Positions 1 to 10,194 of a stretch of 64,000 nucleotides of DNA are shown piece by piece. Numbering within the stretch: position 1 is the stretch's first letter; every line of letters begins with the position of its first letter. The DNA is from Bartonella sp. WD16.2. GTDB taxonomy: Bacteria > Pseudomonadota > Alphaproteobacteria > Rhizobiales > Rhizobiaceae. Location of the stretch: contig NZ_CP019781.1 of the NCBI RefSeq assembly GCF_002022505.1, positions 1,449,501-1,513,500 on the forward strand. The letters are read 5' to 3'. The position numbers and the translations under genes were made by a program. The notes under the pieces are model-generated. The model saw only the letters and a list, made by a program, of their open reading frames with translations, did no database searches and was not told the origin of the DNA.

Positions 1-173
1 AAGACTCCTTAAAAAAAATAACATTTATAAAAAACACACTTATAAATTGTATTAAGCATGGAACCAATATAATTTGAGGGCGTTAAACACTAACGAATGT
101 TCAAATCTTTGACTCAGGTGATGACCTTCACCATGAATCGAAAATAACCCAAGAAAAAGAAAGAAGAATCATT

Positions 174-500
174 ATGGCAAACAACAAAGCAGCAGATGAC
201 AAAGCAACATCAACAGAAAAAGACCTGCACGCTCAATTGAAGCAATTACGCAGTGAAATGGCAAACATAACCTCAGCACTAAGTGACCTTGGTTCAAACA
301 CATTAAGTGAAGCTAAAAACAAAGCAACAAAACTCTACGCCTCAGTAAAAGACAATGGTGAAGACATCGCCTCACAAGCCAAAGACCTCTTAAGCGATTT
401 TGAATATAATTTGAGCAGATGTGTGCGCAAAAATCCTAGCAAGAGCGTTTTGGTTGCAGCCGGCATTGGTTTTGTTCTCTCTTACTTAATCCGCCGTTAA
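174..500 (+). CDS. DUF883/ElaB-YqjD-like membrane-anchored protein
   Basis: Small protein of 108 residues. Residues about 14-75 form a charged, helix-prone region, and the last 25 residues form one hydrophobic segment (VLVAAGIGFVLSYLI) ending in two arginines. This is the layout of the ElaB/YqjD (DUF883) family, inner-membrane-anchored proteins of which some E. coli members bind ribosomes. The ATG follows a purine-rich stretch (AAGAAAGAAGAA). The stop lies 3 bases before the next gene, so the two probably form an operon closed by the hairpin at 970-1010. A second DUF883-like gene lies at 53873-54163. The family call is moderately sure; the role is not known here. Confidence 0.75.
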   Translation: MANNKAADDKATSTEKDLHAQLKQLRSEMANITSALSDLGSNTLSEAKNKATKLYASVKDNGEDIASQAKDLLSDFEYNLSRCVRKNPSKSVLVAAGIGFVLSYLIRR

Positions 501-503
501 CTC

Positions 504-941
504 ATGCAAACGTCTATTATACCCTTACTGTACCAATTGACTGGTGGAAATCTCAAAAATACGATCAAACAGATCCGCATCCAAGCAATTTGCTGTGGAA
601 TTATTGGATTTTCATTATTGATGGCTCTAGTGTTTTTAAATGTCTTAAGCTTTCTTGCTTTATGTTTAGTAATGCACCCAGTTGGAGCAGCCACAACAAT
701 GGTGTTTATTTGGTTCTTTGTTGCAGGATTAAGTGTTTTGCTAAGTCGATTTTTCAAAGCATATCAACAACGTAATTATCAAAGACACTATGAGGAACAG
801 CGCCGTAAGTTTATGACAGAATCAACTCTTTCCAGCATCGCAATGCTGAGCAAATACTTGCCTCTTGTTAAATTAGGATTGCCAGCTTTGGGACTTGCAG
901 CTTACTTTTTATGGCAAAAAGATAAAAAAGATCACTTTTAA
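504..941 (+). CDS. YqjE/phage-holin-family (DUF1469-like) membrane protein
   Basis: Protein of 145 residues with two adjacent hydrophobic segments at about residues 30-56 and 60-85, and a third short one near 122-137, separated by a basic stretch rich in Arg and Gln. The pairing of a DUF883 protein with a YqjE-like membrane protein is the same as the E. coli yqjD-yqjE pair, which supports the call. The start lies 3 bases after the upstream stop, consistent with translational coupling. Function unknown; probably acts at the inner membrane with its neighbour. Confidence 0.65.
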   Translation: MQTSIIPLLYQLTGGNLKNTIKQIRIQAICCGIIGFSLLMALVFLNVLSFLALCLVMHPVGAATTMVFIWFFVAGLSVLLSRFFKAYQQRNYQRHYEEQRRKFMTESTLSSIAMLSKYLPLVKLGLPALGLAAYFLWQKDKKDHF

Positions 942-969
942 AACACATAGCTATTGTGATTCATCCCCC

Positions 970-1010
970 AAAAGGCACATTCTCTCAATATAGAAAGAAT
1001 GTGCCTTTTT
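970..1010 (+). terminator. Intrinsic terminator after the 174-941 operon
   Basis: A 13-bp perfect stem (970-982 pairing with 997-1009, arm AAAAGGCACATTC) has a 14-base loop and runs into T residues (1005-1010). It sits 29 bases after the stop of the second gene. This is the strongest terminator seen in the window. Confidence 0.9.
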
Positions 1011-1018
1011 CCTCTGCA

Positions 1019-2170
1019 AAAAGCACAACCTAACCCCACAAGAGCACATCTGCCTCCTCTCAAACACACTCCCAACCCTCTCTCATCTAACCTACCTTCA
1101 ACATTGTTCCCGCTCGCTACTGACCCCACAAAAGGACCCACAGCTCATACCATTCCACAAACGCCCTCAACTTCGCCCCCTTCACCCAAGTACACACCAC
1201 ACAACAATGTCTAGCACCTCTCATCCAATCAACAAAACCCGCACATTACCCCCCCTTCCTAAGTCCACCCACTCATCTCCATCCTTCCAATAGCGTTTCC
1301 TACACCGCAATGCATCCAACTATTCCACACAATACACCTGCCTTGTCTCAAGCACACCATATAACGTCCAGCAACTCTCACCCAACCAAAAGCCGCACAT
1401 CTACCCCTTCCTGCACATCCTCTTCCCAAGTCCGCCTGCTCATCTCCACCCTCTCTTCAAACCAAAGCCTCCCACAGCATCCTTTCACTAAAATTCATCA
1501 CACCAGTGTACCAAACCTGCCCCACAAAAGAACCCACGGCTCCTCCCCTTACAAAGCCCTCCAACCTCATTTTCCTTCAACAAAGTATACCCCACACAAC
1601 GTCCAGCACCTCTTATCCAATCAACAAAACCCGCATATTACCCCCCTTCCTAAGTCCACCCACTCATCTCCATCCTTCCAATAGCGTTTCCTACACCGCA
1701 ATGCATCCAACTATTCCACACAACACACCTGCCTTGTCTCAAGCACACCATACAACGTCCAGCAACTCTCACCCAACCAACAAAACCCGCATATTACCCC
1801 TCTTCCTAAGTCCACCTACTCATCTCCACCCTCTCTTTAAACAAAAGCATCCCACAGCATCTTTTCACTAGAATCCATCACACCTGTTTACCAAACCTAC
1901 CTCACATAACACATCTACCTCCTCTTAAACACGACTCCCAACTCCCTCTCACTTGACCACCCTCAACATTGTTCCCGCTCGCATTGATCCCACAACAGCA
2001 TCCACAGCCCCTCCCTTAACAAAGAGCGCCCTCAACCTCATCCCCCTTCAACAAAGTACACACCACACAACGCTCAGCACCTCTCGCCAACCAAAGCCCA
2101 CACATCTTTCCCTTCCCCGCACATTCACCTCTGTAAAAAGCACACACACCTTTAACCAAATTTGCTCATG
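1019..2170. repeat. C-rich intergenic island of about 390-bp imperfect direct repeats
   Basis: The gap before glmM is filled with A/C/T-rich, G-poor sequence built from duplicated blocks. A segment of about 165 bp at 1218-1388 recurs at 1610-1779, offset 391-392 bp; the one-base change is in a C run. Blocks 1041-1225 and 1907-2085 are also recognisable copies, as are 1437-1530 and 1815-1905. Open frames across it follow the repeat, lack ribosome binding sites and resemble no protein family, so I treat it as non-coding. From 2171 to 2414 the sequence is ordinary AT-rich spacer with nothing recognisable. Confidence 0.8.
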
Positions 2171-2414
2171 AAATATTGAGAAAAACTCAGCACACAAAGG
2201 ATACAAATAGAGTAAATCCCATTACCATCGTCAGAATGATAAACCAATGAGATTAATTTAATTAAACTTACAACTGTGATTTGTTTTCACCAGCTTTTAA
2301 TGGAAAGAGTAATCCTCAACCACCCAAAATCTCCCACAAGATAAAGCACTCTGGGTCTCTCTTAAAATCTACCTTCCCCTAGGAAGAGTACTCTACAACC
2401 ATACTGGGAGCATT

Positions 2415-3764
2415 CTAAACACAATCATTGCGCGCAATAACATCCTCAATATCTGCCGCAATGGTTTCAATGGCTTTAGTATCATCACCTTCAACCATAA
2501 CACGGATCAACGGCTCGGTTCCAGAAGCACGAATAACCAACCGCATTTCTTTTCCCAACCCCTCTGTTACTTGATCAATCGCAGCTTTGACTGGAGATTT
2601 GTTCAATACATTTTTGTCTTTAATTGTTATATTTTTCAAAATTTGGGGAACAGGCTCAAAACGCTTACACAACTCGCTCATCGAAAGCTGGCTTTCTTTC
2701 ATACACGCTAAAATCTGCAAAGCAACAACCAATCCATCACCCGTTGTCCCAAAATCACTTAAGACAATGTGTCCACAATTTTCCCCACCAACATTATAAC
2801 CCTTCTCACGCATCGCCTCGACAACATAGCGATCCCCAACCTTAGTACGTACCAAATCTAATCCTTTAGTGTTTAGAAAACGCTCCAACCCAAGATTTGC
2901 CATAATGGTTGTTACAATACCATTGCACTGTAACCGCTCAGTTTTATGCCAATGTTCAGCAAGCACCGCAATCAATTGATCACCATCCACAGTTTGAGCT
3001 TTTTCATCAACCATTAAAACACGATCACCATCCCCATCAAGAGCAATCCCCACATCGGCACGCACCTCATGAACTTTTTCTTTTAAAGAGGTCAGATCAG
3101 TAGATCCACATTTTTGATTAATATTAAAACCATTAGGCTCATGATTGATCGCAATAACCTCTGCACCCAATTCCCATAAAGCAAGTGGTGCAGCCTTATA
3201 TGCAGCACCATTGGCACAATCAACCACAATGCGCAAAGCATCCAAACGCACATCACGCGGTAGCGTGCGTTTTGCATATTCAATATAACGGTAAATATCC
3301 CCTTCAACCCGTTTTGCACGCCCAATTTCTGCACAATTTGCTAAAGAATGTGAAAGATCTTTCTCAAGTAATTGTTCAATTTTTGCTTCAATTTCATCTG
3401 AAAGCTTAAAACCATCAGGGCCGAAAAGCTTAATTCCATTGTCGTAATAAGGGTTATGAGAAGCAGAAATCATCACTCCAATATCCGCCCGTAGAGAACG
3501 GCAAAGCATAGCAACAGCAGGGGTTGGCACAGGCCCAAGCAAAAAAGCCCCCATTCCAGCAGCGGTAAATCCTGAAACCAAAGCATTTTCGAGCATATAA
3601 CCAGACAATCGAGTATCTTTACCAATTACCACACGGCACGGCTGTCCTTGTGAGCGAAACAAAACACCCACAGCCATTCCCACTTTCATGGCAAAATCTG
3701 GTGTCATAGGAAAACAATTGGCTTTCCCCCGAATACCATCTGTTCCGAAATATTTTCGCGCCAT
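2415..3764 (-). CDS. glmM: Phosphoglucosamine mutase
   Basis: Cytoplasmic enzyme converting glucosamine-6-phosphate to glucosamine-1-phosphate, on the route to UDP-GlcNAc for peptidoglycan and lipid A. Its 449 residues are normal for the family. The start shows the FGTDGIRG motif (6-13). The phosphoserine loop SASHNP is at 100-105 with Ser102 as the catalytic residue, the metal site DGDGD is at 243-247, and RASGTEP lies near the C-terminus as the phosphate-binding loop. The ATG is preceded by AAGGG at good spacing. In related genomes glmM follows ftsH, as it does here, though a gap of about 1 kb of repeats now separates them. Confidence 0.97.
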   Translation of the reverse strand: MARKYFGTDGIRGKANCFPMTPDFAMKVGMAVGVLFRSQGQPCRVVIGKDTRLSGYMLENALVSGFTAAGMGAFLLGPVPTPAVAMLCRSLRADIGVMISASHNPYYDNGIKLFGPDGFKLSDEIEAKIEQLLEKDLSHSLANCAEIGRAKRVEGDIYRYIEYAKRTLPRDVRLDALRIVVDCANGAAYKAAPLALWELGAEVIAINHEPNGFNINQKCGSTDLTSLKEKVHEVRADVGIALDGDGDRVLMVDEKAQTVDGDQLIAVLAEHWHKTERLQCNGIVTTIMANLGLERFLNTKGLDLVRTKVGDRYVVEAMREKGYNVGGENCGHIVLSDFGTTGDGLVVALQILACMKESQLSMSELCKRFEPVPQILKNITIKDKNVLNKSPVKAAIDQVTEGLGKEMRLVIRASGTEPLIRVMVEGDDTKAIETIAADIEDVIARNDCV

Positions 3765-3771
3765 TTTTTTC

Positions 3772-4470
3772 CCTTTTCACTTAGAACTCTTCGGAAACCA
3801 CCAACCCCTCACATTACCAACCACTCAAACCACAACCCCTTTAGACCATCAACCCTTTAAACCACAAATCACCCAACTCACCACAACTTGTCCTCACCAA
3901 TCTACTAAGTCGCTAACCGCTCACTTTTACAAACCTTGCTCCTCAGACTCTTTTTAGCTCATCAGCCTCCAAAAAATACCAATCATTTTACCACAGTCCC
4001 TTCGAGGCATCTATCCTTTAAACCAAAATCACCCAACTTACCAACCTGCCCTCACTAATCTACCACGTTGCCAACAACCCCTTCACAAACCTTTTCACTT
4101 AGGACTATTTGGACACTCATCACCCCCCCAAAATATCAAGCCACTCTACCAAAGCTCCTCTTTTGGGATCATCGATCCCCTCCTCAAACCATTAACCCTT
4201 TAACTACAACCCACCCAACTTACCAACCTGCCCTCACTAATCTACCACGTTGCCAACAGCCCCCTCACAAACCTTTCCATTTAGGACCATTTGGAAATCA
4301 TCACCCTCCAAAAAAATACCAAACCACTCTACCACAGCCCTCTTCGGGGATCATCGATCCCCTCAAACCATCAACCCTTTAAATTACAGATCACCTAGCT
4401 CACCAACCTACCCCACCAATCTGCCAAGTTACCAACTGCTCTCACAAACCTTGCTCCTCAGGCCCACTCC
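3772..4470. repeat. Tandem imperfect repeats (about 175 bp) between ftsH and glmM
   Basis: At least three to four diverged copies follow one another, starting near 3772, 3945, 4088 and 4261. The shared landmarks are a TTAGGACTATTTGGA-like head, a CAACCCTTTAAACCACA-like centre and a CTCACTAATCTACCACGTTG-like tail. The two best copies (from 4088 and 4261) each hold the palindrome GGGATCATCGATCCC. Plus strand is G-poor. Frames across it have no ribosome binding site or family resemblance. From 4471 to 4777 the spacer is unremarkable. Confidence 0.75.
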
Positions 4471-4777
4471 TTAAACCCCTTCTCACAAAGTCACCACTCT
4501 TCAAAAAAGACCAGCTTCTCGTATAAAGCCTATTGATAAACAACTTTATCCCACGCACACAAAAACCCTGATCCCTATAGACAACCCATTAAAGCAATAC
4601 CCTCAACACCCTTCCATCTCTTCAAAACTTGTTTGCACGCACAAGAAAACCTACACACCCGCCAAAGACCTCTCATTTATTGTTAAAATCTCCGACTTAA
4701 TTAGTAAAGCCTCCTGCTTACCACCTTACTCAAATCTTAGAGGGAAGTTTTTTGCATCGAGTACTATTTATTCATTT

Positions 4778-6832
4778 CTAAGCATCTGGATTGTTTTTAG
4801 AATCATTCTTTGCGTTCACCTTATTATCATCACTTACTTTTAGCGTACTTTTAGAAGTGCCTTTAGAACTACGCGCCTTCTTTTCAGCAGCATCAGTTTT
4901 CTTCTCGGTAACATCAGTTTTCTTTTCCGCAACAAGAGATTTGGGTTTTTCTTTTCCACCCTTACCACCTGTCTTGGGCACAGATGAAGTACGGGCAGGC
5001 ACATGATCATTGCCCTGAGTGCGTGAAGGTGGTTTGCCCGCAATCACTTCGTTAATTTCTGCACCAGTTAATGTCTCATATTCTAACAAGCCTTGGGCCA
5101 ATGCAAACCATTGTTTCTTTTTTGTTGTAAGAATTTTTGTTGCACTTTTATAAGCATCGTCAATGAGTCTGCGCACTTCCGTATCAATCATACGTGCCGT
5201 TTCTTCAGAGACATTCTGCGTTCTTGCAACTGAATGACCTAAAAAAACTTCATCCTGATTATCGCCATAAGCAACATTGCCAAGCATATCAGAAAATCCC
5301 CACCTTGTGATCATAGCACGTGCCAATTTTGTAGCCTGTTCAATATCAGAAGCCGCACCAGATGTGATATTTTCTTTTCCAAATCTTAATTCTTCGGCCA
5401 CTCTTCCGCCCATCATAATCGCCAAGCGTGAAATCATCCACCGATAGCTCATGGAATAACGATCGCCTTCAGGCAATTGCATAACCATCCCCAAAGCTCT
5501 TCCTCTTGGTACAATTGTTGCTTTGTGAACAGGGTCTGCAACAGGCACATTTAAAGCCACAATAGCATGCCCTGCTTCATGATAGGCGGTTAATTCTTTT
5601 TCCTCTTGTGTCATAGCGGTTGAACGGCGTTCAGCTCCCATCATGACTTTATCTTTTGCATCTTCAAACTCTTGCATTGTCACCACTCTTTTGTTGCGGC
5701 TTGCAGCCATTAAAGCAGCTTCATTAACAAGGTTCATCAAATCAGCACCGGAAAATCCTGGTGTGCCTCTTGCCAAAACTTTCAAATCAACATTGGGCGC
5801 TAAAGGCACATTGCGCACATGAACTTTCAAAATCTGCTCACGCCCAGCAACATCAGGGTTTGGCACAACAACTTGTCGATCAAAACGCCCTGGTCTTAAC
5901 AAAGCAGGGTCAAGAACATCTGGCCGGTTTGTTGCAGCAATTAAAATAATGCTTTCATTAGGTTCAAACCCGTCCATTTCAACAAGTAACTGATTTAATG
6001 TCTGTTCGCGCTCGTCGTTTCCACCACCAAGTCCTGCACCACGATGACGCCCAACTGCATCAATTTCATCAATAAAGATAATGCAAGGGGCATTTTTTTT
6101 AGCTTGTTCAAACATATCACGAACACGGCTTGCCCCAACCCCCACAAACATTTCCACAAAATCCGACCCCGAAATGGTAAAAAATGGAACATTGGCTTCC
6201 CCAGCAACAGAGCGTGCAAGCAAAGTTTTCCCGGTTCCTGGTGGCCCAACGAGTAAAACCCCACGGGGAATACGCCCCCCTAAACGCTGAAATTTTTGTG
6301 GGTCACGTAGAAAATCGACAATTTCTTGTAAATCCTGCTTTGCTTCTTCAACACCAGCAACATCTTGAAAGGTGACCCGTCCATGCGCTTCGTTTAGCAA
6401 TTTTGCTTTTGATTTCCCAAATCCCATTGCACCACGTGATCCATTTTGCATTTGTCGCATAAAAAAGACCCACGCCCCAACGATAATAATAACAGGAAGA
6501 AGAGAGAATAATAAATTCAGAAAGATACTATTCCCAGAACTTTCAGGCACAGCCTTCACATTAACCTTCTTATTTTCCAATTTCTGTACCAAAGAAGGAT
6601 CTCTTGGTGCATAAGTTGAAATGATTCGACGATCAGCCGTATGCCCTGTTAACTTTTGCCCCTGGATGGTTACAGTCGTAAACTCGTTATTCTCGACTTT
6701 CTTTAAAAAATCAGAATAGGAAAGCTCGCCATTTCCAGTTCGCTGACTGCTTCCATTAAAGAAAGAAAATAACGCAATGAGTACTAAGGCAATGAGCCCC
6801 CAAATCATGAGGGAGCGGTAATTGGAATTCAT
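4778..6832 (-). CDS. ftsH: ATP-dependent zinc metalloprotease FtsH
   Basis: Inner-membrane AAA+ protease that degrades membrane and short-lived cytoplasmic proteins. It has two membrane segments (about 7-25 and 103-125) flanking a periplasmic domain. The Walker A motif GPPGTGKT is at 196-203, the Walker B/IDEIDA region at about 253-259, and the second region of homology around [19 protein letters not shown]. The zinc motif HEAGH is at 418-422. The tail after about residue 605 is Lys/Ser/Thr-rich with a small repeat ([17 protein letters not shown]) and is longer than in E. coli (684 against about 644 residues). The Shine-Dalgarno sequence is weak. It lies between tilS and glmM, the standard alphaproteobacterial order. 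Confidence 0.97.
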   Translation of the reverse strand: MNSNYRSLMIWGLIALVLIALFSFFNGSSQRTGNGELSYSDFLKKVENNEFTTVTIQGQKLTGHTADRRIISTYAPRDPSLVQKLENKKVNVKAVPESSGNSIFLNLLFSLLPVIIIVGAWVFFMRQMQNGSRGAMGFGKSKAKLLNEAHGRVTFQDVAGVEEAKQDLQEIVDFLRDPQKFQRLGGRIPRGVLLVGPPGTGKTLLARSVAGEANVPFFTISGSDFVEMFVGVGASRVRDMFEQAKKNAPCIIFIDEIDAVGRHRGAGLGGGNDEREQTLNQLLVEMDGFEPNESIILIAATNRPDVLDPALLRPGRFDRQVVVPNPDVAGREQILKVHVRNVPLAPNVDLKVLARGTPGFSGADLMNLVNEAALMAASRNKRVVTMQEFEDAKDKVMMGAERRSTAMTQEEKELTAYHEAGHAIVALNVPVADPVHKATIVPRGRALGMVMQLPEGDRYSMSYRWMISRLAIMMGGRVAEELRFGKENITSGAASDIEQATKLARAMITRWGFSDMLGNVAYGDNQDEVFLGHSVARTQNVSEETARMIDTEVRRLIDDAYKSATKILTTKKKQWFALAQGLLEYETLTGAEINEVIAGKPPSRTQGNDHVPARTSSVPKTGGKGGKEKPKSLVAEKKTDVTEKKTDAAEKKARSSKGTSKSTLKVSDDNKVNAKNDSKNNPDA

Positions 6833-6949
6833 ATTCAGTCCATTTATAAGATATCAAAGTTTTTGAAACAACATATAATCTTGTCCACGCCTTGCCAAGA
6901 CATGAATAAGATGTTTATCATTTTTTAAAGCGATTTTTCTGCATCTTTT

Positions 6950-8569
6950 TCACCTAATGTTAAAAAAAGGTTCTACAACATTAATAAGAACGGCATCTTC
7001 GCGTAACAAAAGCCAATCAAAAGGTGCAAGAATGCGCTGCACAATTACTTTATGGCGACAAGAGAAATGAGAAAGCTCTGGAATATCAATGCCTTTGGCA
7101 CCTAAAACCAATGGAAGAGATTGCAACGAAGGAAAATGAAGTCGTTTACGATCAACCATACCACCAAAATCAATCATATCTTCAATCATTTTACTATCCC
7201 CAACCATATGAGTGTTGGAAAACTGTTTTCCATACCTAAAAAACTGTTTTAAATGAACAAGATCAGCGGCACACACTTTAAGGGCATCTGCTTCACGATT
7301 GGTGATCTGATAGCGCCCATCCCATAAAAGGGTTTGCCCAGGAAGGATGATTGCTTTTTGAACGTTTCGTGCTTCACGCCACAAAGCAATTCCCTTTTGA
7401 CTATATTCGATAAGAGACCTAGCCAAAGTAAAGCGCTTTTTTTCTAAAGAATGGAGACACAATTTTTGATTAAGAGTGCTCAACTTTTGAGATGCAAGCA
7501 AATAAGGGCTACCTCCCATCAACACAGCAAATAGCCCTACAACAAATGGAAAACCGGGATGATGGCGTAAAAAGGGCGCAGGCCTTTTAATAAAACATCG
7601 CCCATATTCAACAACAATATCCAAAGCTAGAATCAAATCAGCAATCATTTGTGCATATTGACGCCGCTTTAATGCCGCTTCATTGACTTTTTGAGCAATT
7701 TTAGAAAAGTTTTTAGGATGAATAGAACGGCGCACACGTACACGTTCAAAACGCAAATCATCATTCGTCGGATCATCAATCCACTCTATTCCTCGCAAAC
7801 GCAAATAAGCACGCAATATATCGCGTTTAACGTCAAGTAGTGGGCGAATCAAACGCACTTTTCGGCGCAACAATGCTTCACGTGCAATACAAGACAAACC
7901 ACGTTCAATCAATTCACCGTTGTCTTTCAAGACACTAGTGTCTTTTAACGGGTCTGTCACACCCATTTCCTCCCATGTATTACTATAATCCCCCTCCTGC
8001 CCCCCTCGTAAAACACCCGCAGCCCCAATCCCACACCGCGCATCAACAATCTCACCACCCTGCGCTACACCAACAAAAACCCCATCCTCTAATCTTAAAA
8101 CAGAAGCCCCATCTCCCTCCTGCCCCCCTCGTAAAACAGCTCCATCCTTTAAGATACGTTGGTAACGCATGTAATAGGTTTCAACCTGATCATTGAGAGT
8201 GTGCCCTGTCATAATGAGCGTCGCCCCCTGTTTTTCAGCTTCTTGGAATAATAAATCATACCGTGCAACACGTGCTTTTTGAGAAATATCTGTCTTTGGC
8301 TTTGTGCCTTCCCACCGTACAATGACATGCTTAATCTGATAAGCACGACAAATCTCTGCCACCTTCTGTGCTTCACACGCTGATTCTTCACGCAATTGAT
8401 GATCAATCGTAACAACAATAATCTCAGGGGGAGAAAGCAATGTCTTAAAATAATCTCTGAGCAAAAACAATAAAGCCAGCGAATCACCCCCTCCAGAAAC
8501 TGCCACAATCAGCTTTTGACAATGGGCAAAATCTGACTTCTTAAAAATTTTTTCTAATTGAATGAGCAC
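6950..8569 (-). CDS. tilS: tRNA(Ile)-lysidine synthase, with an inserted repeat segment
   Basis: Modifies C34 of the CAU-anticodon tRNA-Ile to lysidine using ATP. The PP-loop motif SGGGDS is at residues 25-30, and the second N-type motif is TGHTLNDQVETYYMR at 122-136. The start is a GTG at 8569, overlapping the end of cpoB by 16 bases, which suggests coupling. At 539 residues the protein is longer than usual. Residues about 143-222 look like an insertion into the loop between the tRNA-binding motif and the LIRPLLD motif, and they contain two copies of LRGGQEGD 41 residues apart. The enzyme core otherwise looks complete, so it is probably functional. Confidence 0.93.
   Translation of the reverse strand: MLIQLEKIFKKSDFAHCQKLIVAVSGGGDSLALLFLLRDYFKTLLSPPEIIVVTIDHQLREESACEAQKVAEICRAYQIKHVIVRWEGTKPKTDISQKARVARYDLLFQEAEKQGATLIMTGHTLNDQVETYYMRYQRILKDGAVLRGGQEGDGASVLRLEDGVFVGVAQGGEIVDARCGIGAAGVLRGGQEGDYSNTWEEMGVTDPLKDTSVLKDNGELIERGLSCIAREALLRRKVRLIRPLLDVKRDILRAYLRLRGIEWIDDPTNDDLRFERVRVRRSIHPKNFSKIAQKVNEAALKRRQYAQMIADLILALDIVVEYGRCFIKRPAPFLRHHPGFPFVVGLFAVLMGGSPYLLASQKLSTLNQKLCLHSLEKKRFTLARSLIEYSQKGIALWREARNVQKAIILPGQTLLWDGRYQITNREADALKVCAADLVHLKQFFRYGKQFSNTHMVGDSKMIEDMIDFGGMVDRKRLHFPSLQSLPLVLGAKGIDIPELSHFSCRHKVIVQRILAPFDWLLLREDAVLINVVEPFFNIR
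7993..8137. repeat. Direct repeat inside tilS
   Basis: A 22-base plus-strand sequence beginning CCTCCTGCCCCCCTCG occurs at about 7993 and again at about 8116, 123 bp (41 codons) apart, so it preserves the tilS frame. The segment is C-rich on the plus strand, like the intergenic islands, and encodes the Gly/Glu-rich insertion in TilS. Confidence 0.75.
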
Positions 8570-10093
8570 TGAGAACGACTCTGCTCTTGTTTAAGGCGTT
8601 TACAAAAAACGCACTCTAACGTTTGATAGTGTTTTGGAATATCAGCAAAAACATCACAAGCTGCTTTATTTTGACCAAGAGCAGCTACACTGACCGCTAA
8701 TTTTAGCAAAATTTCAGAACCATATAAGGTATCTTTATACGTATACCATACATACAAATAAACCTGTGCAGCTTCATGATAGCGTTCTTGCCCAAGTAAA
8801 GATTCTGCTAACCAAAAAACAGCATCACCAACTAAAGGATCCTGCTTATAACGCTTTTGAAAAGCACAAAAAACTTTTTCAGCTTCAACATAATCAGCAG
8901 AAAGAATAAAATCATAGCCCTTCTTATAAAGTTTCTTAGGCAATAAGCGTTGATTTTCATCCCCATCTACCTGTTTGGCAGCACCATTTTTTCCACGCTT
9001 TTCCTTCTCACGCTGCACATGTTTACCATGCCTTGCGTTTATGCCATTTTTACGCTCATCATCCATACCATCAACAGCACCACTTTCACCTCCTTTTTCA
9101 TTGTGCTTCTTTTTTCTACTGTGCTCCTTATTGCGCTTGCCACCTTGAATCGCTTCCTCTTGATTTCCATCTTGACCCTTAATCACCTGAACTGTCTCCT
9201 TTAAATAAGGATTATTCAAAGGGCAGTAATAACGAAAAGAGCCCTCTTGATTAAAAAGATCAAGCAAGTGTTGCCGAAACAAACGCTCTTCCTTCTCTCC
9301 TCGTTTATCTCGCTCTAGCGCCCCTTGTATCGCACGCAAAAGAAGATCCAAATCTTTGTCTTTAAGAAGAGTATCCTGATGATCCACACGCACCTTTTGC
9401 ACCGCATCTACGCTGTAAACAAAAAGTGGGTCCATACTCGGGGGGAGAGATGGACCCACGCTTTGGGCAGTCAATGTGCCCAAACTCTGATCAGAAGATG
9501 GACCCCTGCTCGGGGGAGAGGCGGGTCCATACTTTGGGCGGACGATGTACCCAGACTCTGACCAGAAGACGGGCCCACACTCCGGGGAAGAGACGGACCC
9601 ACGCTTTGGACAGTCAATGTGCCCAAACTCTGATCAGAAGATGGACCCCTGCTCGGGGGAGAGGCGGATCCATACTTTGGGCGGACGATATGCCCAGACT
9701 CTGACCAGAAGACGGGTCCATACTCCGGGGAAGAGACGGACCCATATTTTGGGCACTCAATGCACCCAAACTGAGATCAGAAAATAGACCCATACTCGAA
9801 GGGGAAAGAGATGGATCCACACTTTGAGCAACCAATGTGCCCAAACTCTGATCAAAAGCCGAACCCATACTCTGGGGGAGAGATGGGTTCATGCTGTAGG
9901 CAACCAATGCGCCCAAACTGTGACCATAATATGAATTTAAACTGTGATTAGAAAATTGAATAGCATTTTGAGGCATACTTTGAACAGGCCCCAAAAAACA
10001 AACCACCACAATTAATGTAACAATGCAAGCACGCCATAATAATAATTGATCCAAAAAACTAGCTTTCCAGCCTTTTTTGCGCCCAGCATGCAA
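8554..10093 (-). pseudogene. cpoB: CpoB/YbgF, Tol-Pal periplasmic coordinator, frame broken by tandem repeats
   Basis: CpoB is a periplasmic TPR protein that links peptidoglycan synthesis to Tol-Pal constriction. The 5' part (10093 down to about 9614) starts at a TTG with a good GGGGAG site and encodes a signal peptide (hydrophobic core about residues 23-37). It then enters a 24-residue repeat of the type QSLGALxAQSMxPSLPxSM. The 3' part (readable to 8554) encodes the end of the repeat, a basic linker and C-terminal TPR-like helices with the AEKVFCAFQKRYK and AVFWLAESLLGQERYHEAAQVY signatures. The two parts lie in different frames because two repeat units are 71 bp instead of 72. It lies between pal and tilS, as expected. 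It may be inactive, phase-variable, or restarted at an internal codon near 9483. Confidence 0.8.
9421..9920. repeat. Tandem repeat array in cpoB (71/72/75-bp units; 143-bp higher-order copy)
   Basis: Using the landmark GTGCCCAAACT (with variants), unit boundaries fall at 9476, 9547, 9619, 9690, 9762, 9837 and 9909, giving periods of 71, 72, 71, 72, 75 and 72. Segments 9476-9618 and 9619-9761 are near-identical 143-bp copies. The 71-bp units contain CTCGGGGGAGAG with five G, where the unit near 9440 has six. Each 71-bp unit therefore shifts the frame by one. Confidence 0.9.
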
Positions 10094-10194
10094 AATCTTT
10101 TCTCCCCTAAATACTTGTTAATGATCTCTAACAGATCATCGATTTCACTTTTTAATCACCATCTATCTACGGCTTTAATCACCGTTTATAAATT

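Noticed and set aside
999..2171. Thr/Pro/Ser-rich frames in the first repeat island
   Set aside because: Same reason: they are by-products of repeated A/C/T-rich DNA.
9325..9787. Plus-strand open frames rich in Pro, Arg and Gly across the cpoB repeat
   Set aside because: They mirror the tandem repeat on the opposite strand, have no ribosome binding site, and the minus-strand signal peptide and TPR domain explain the region.
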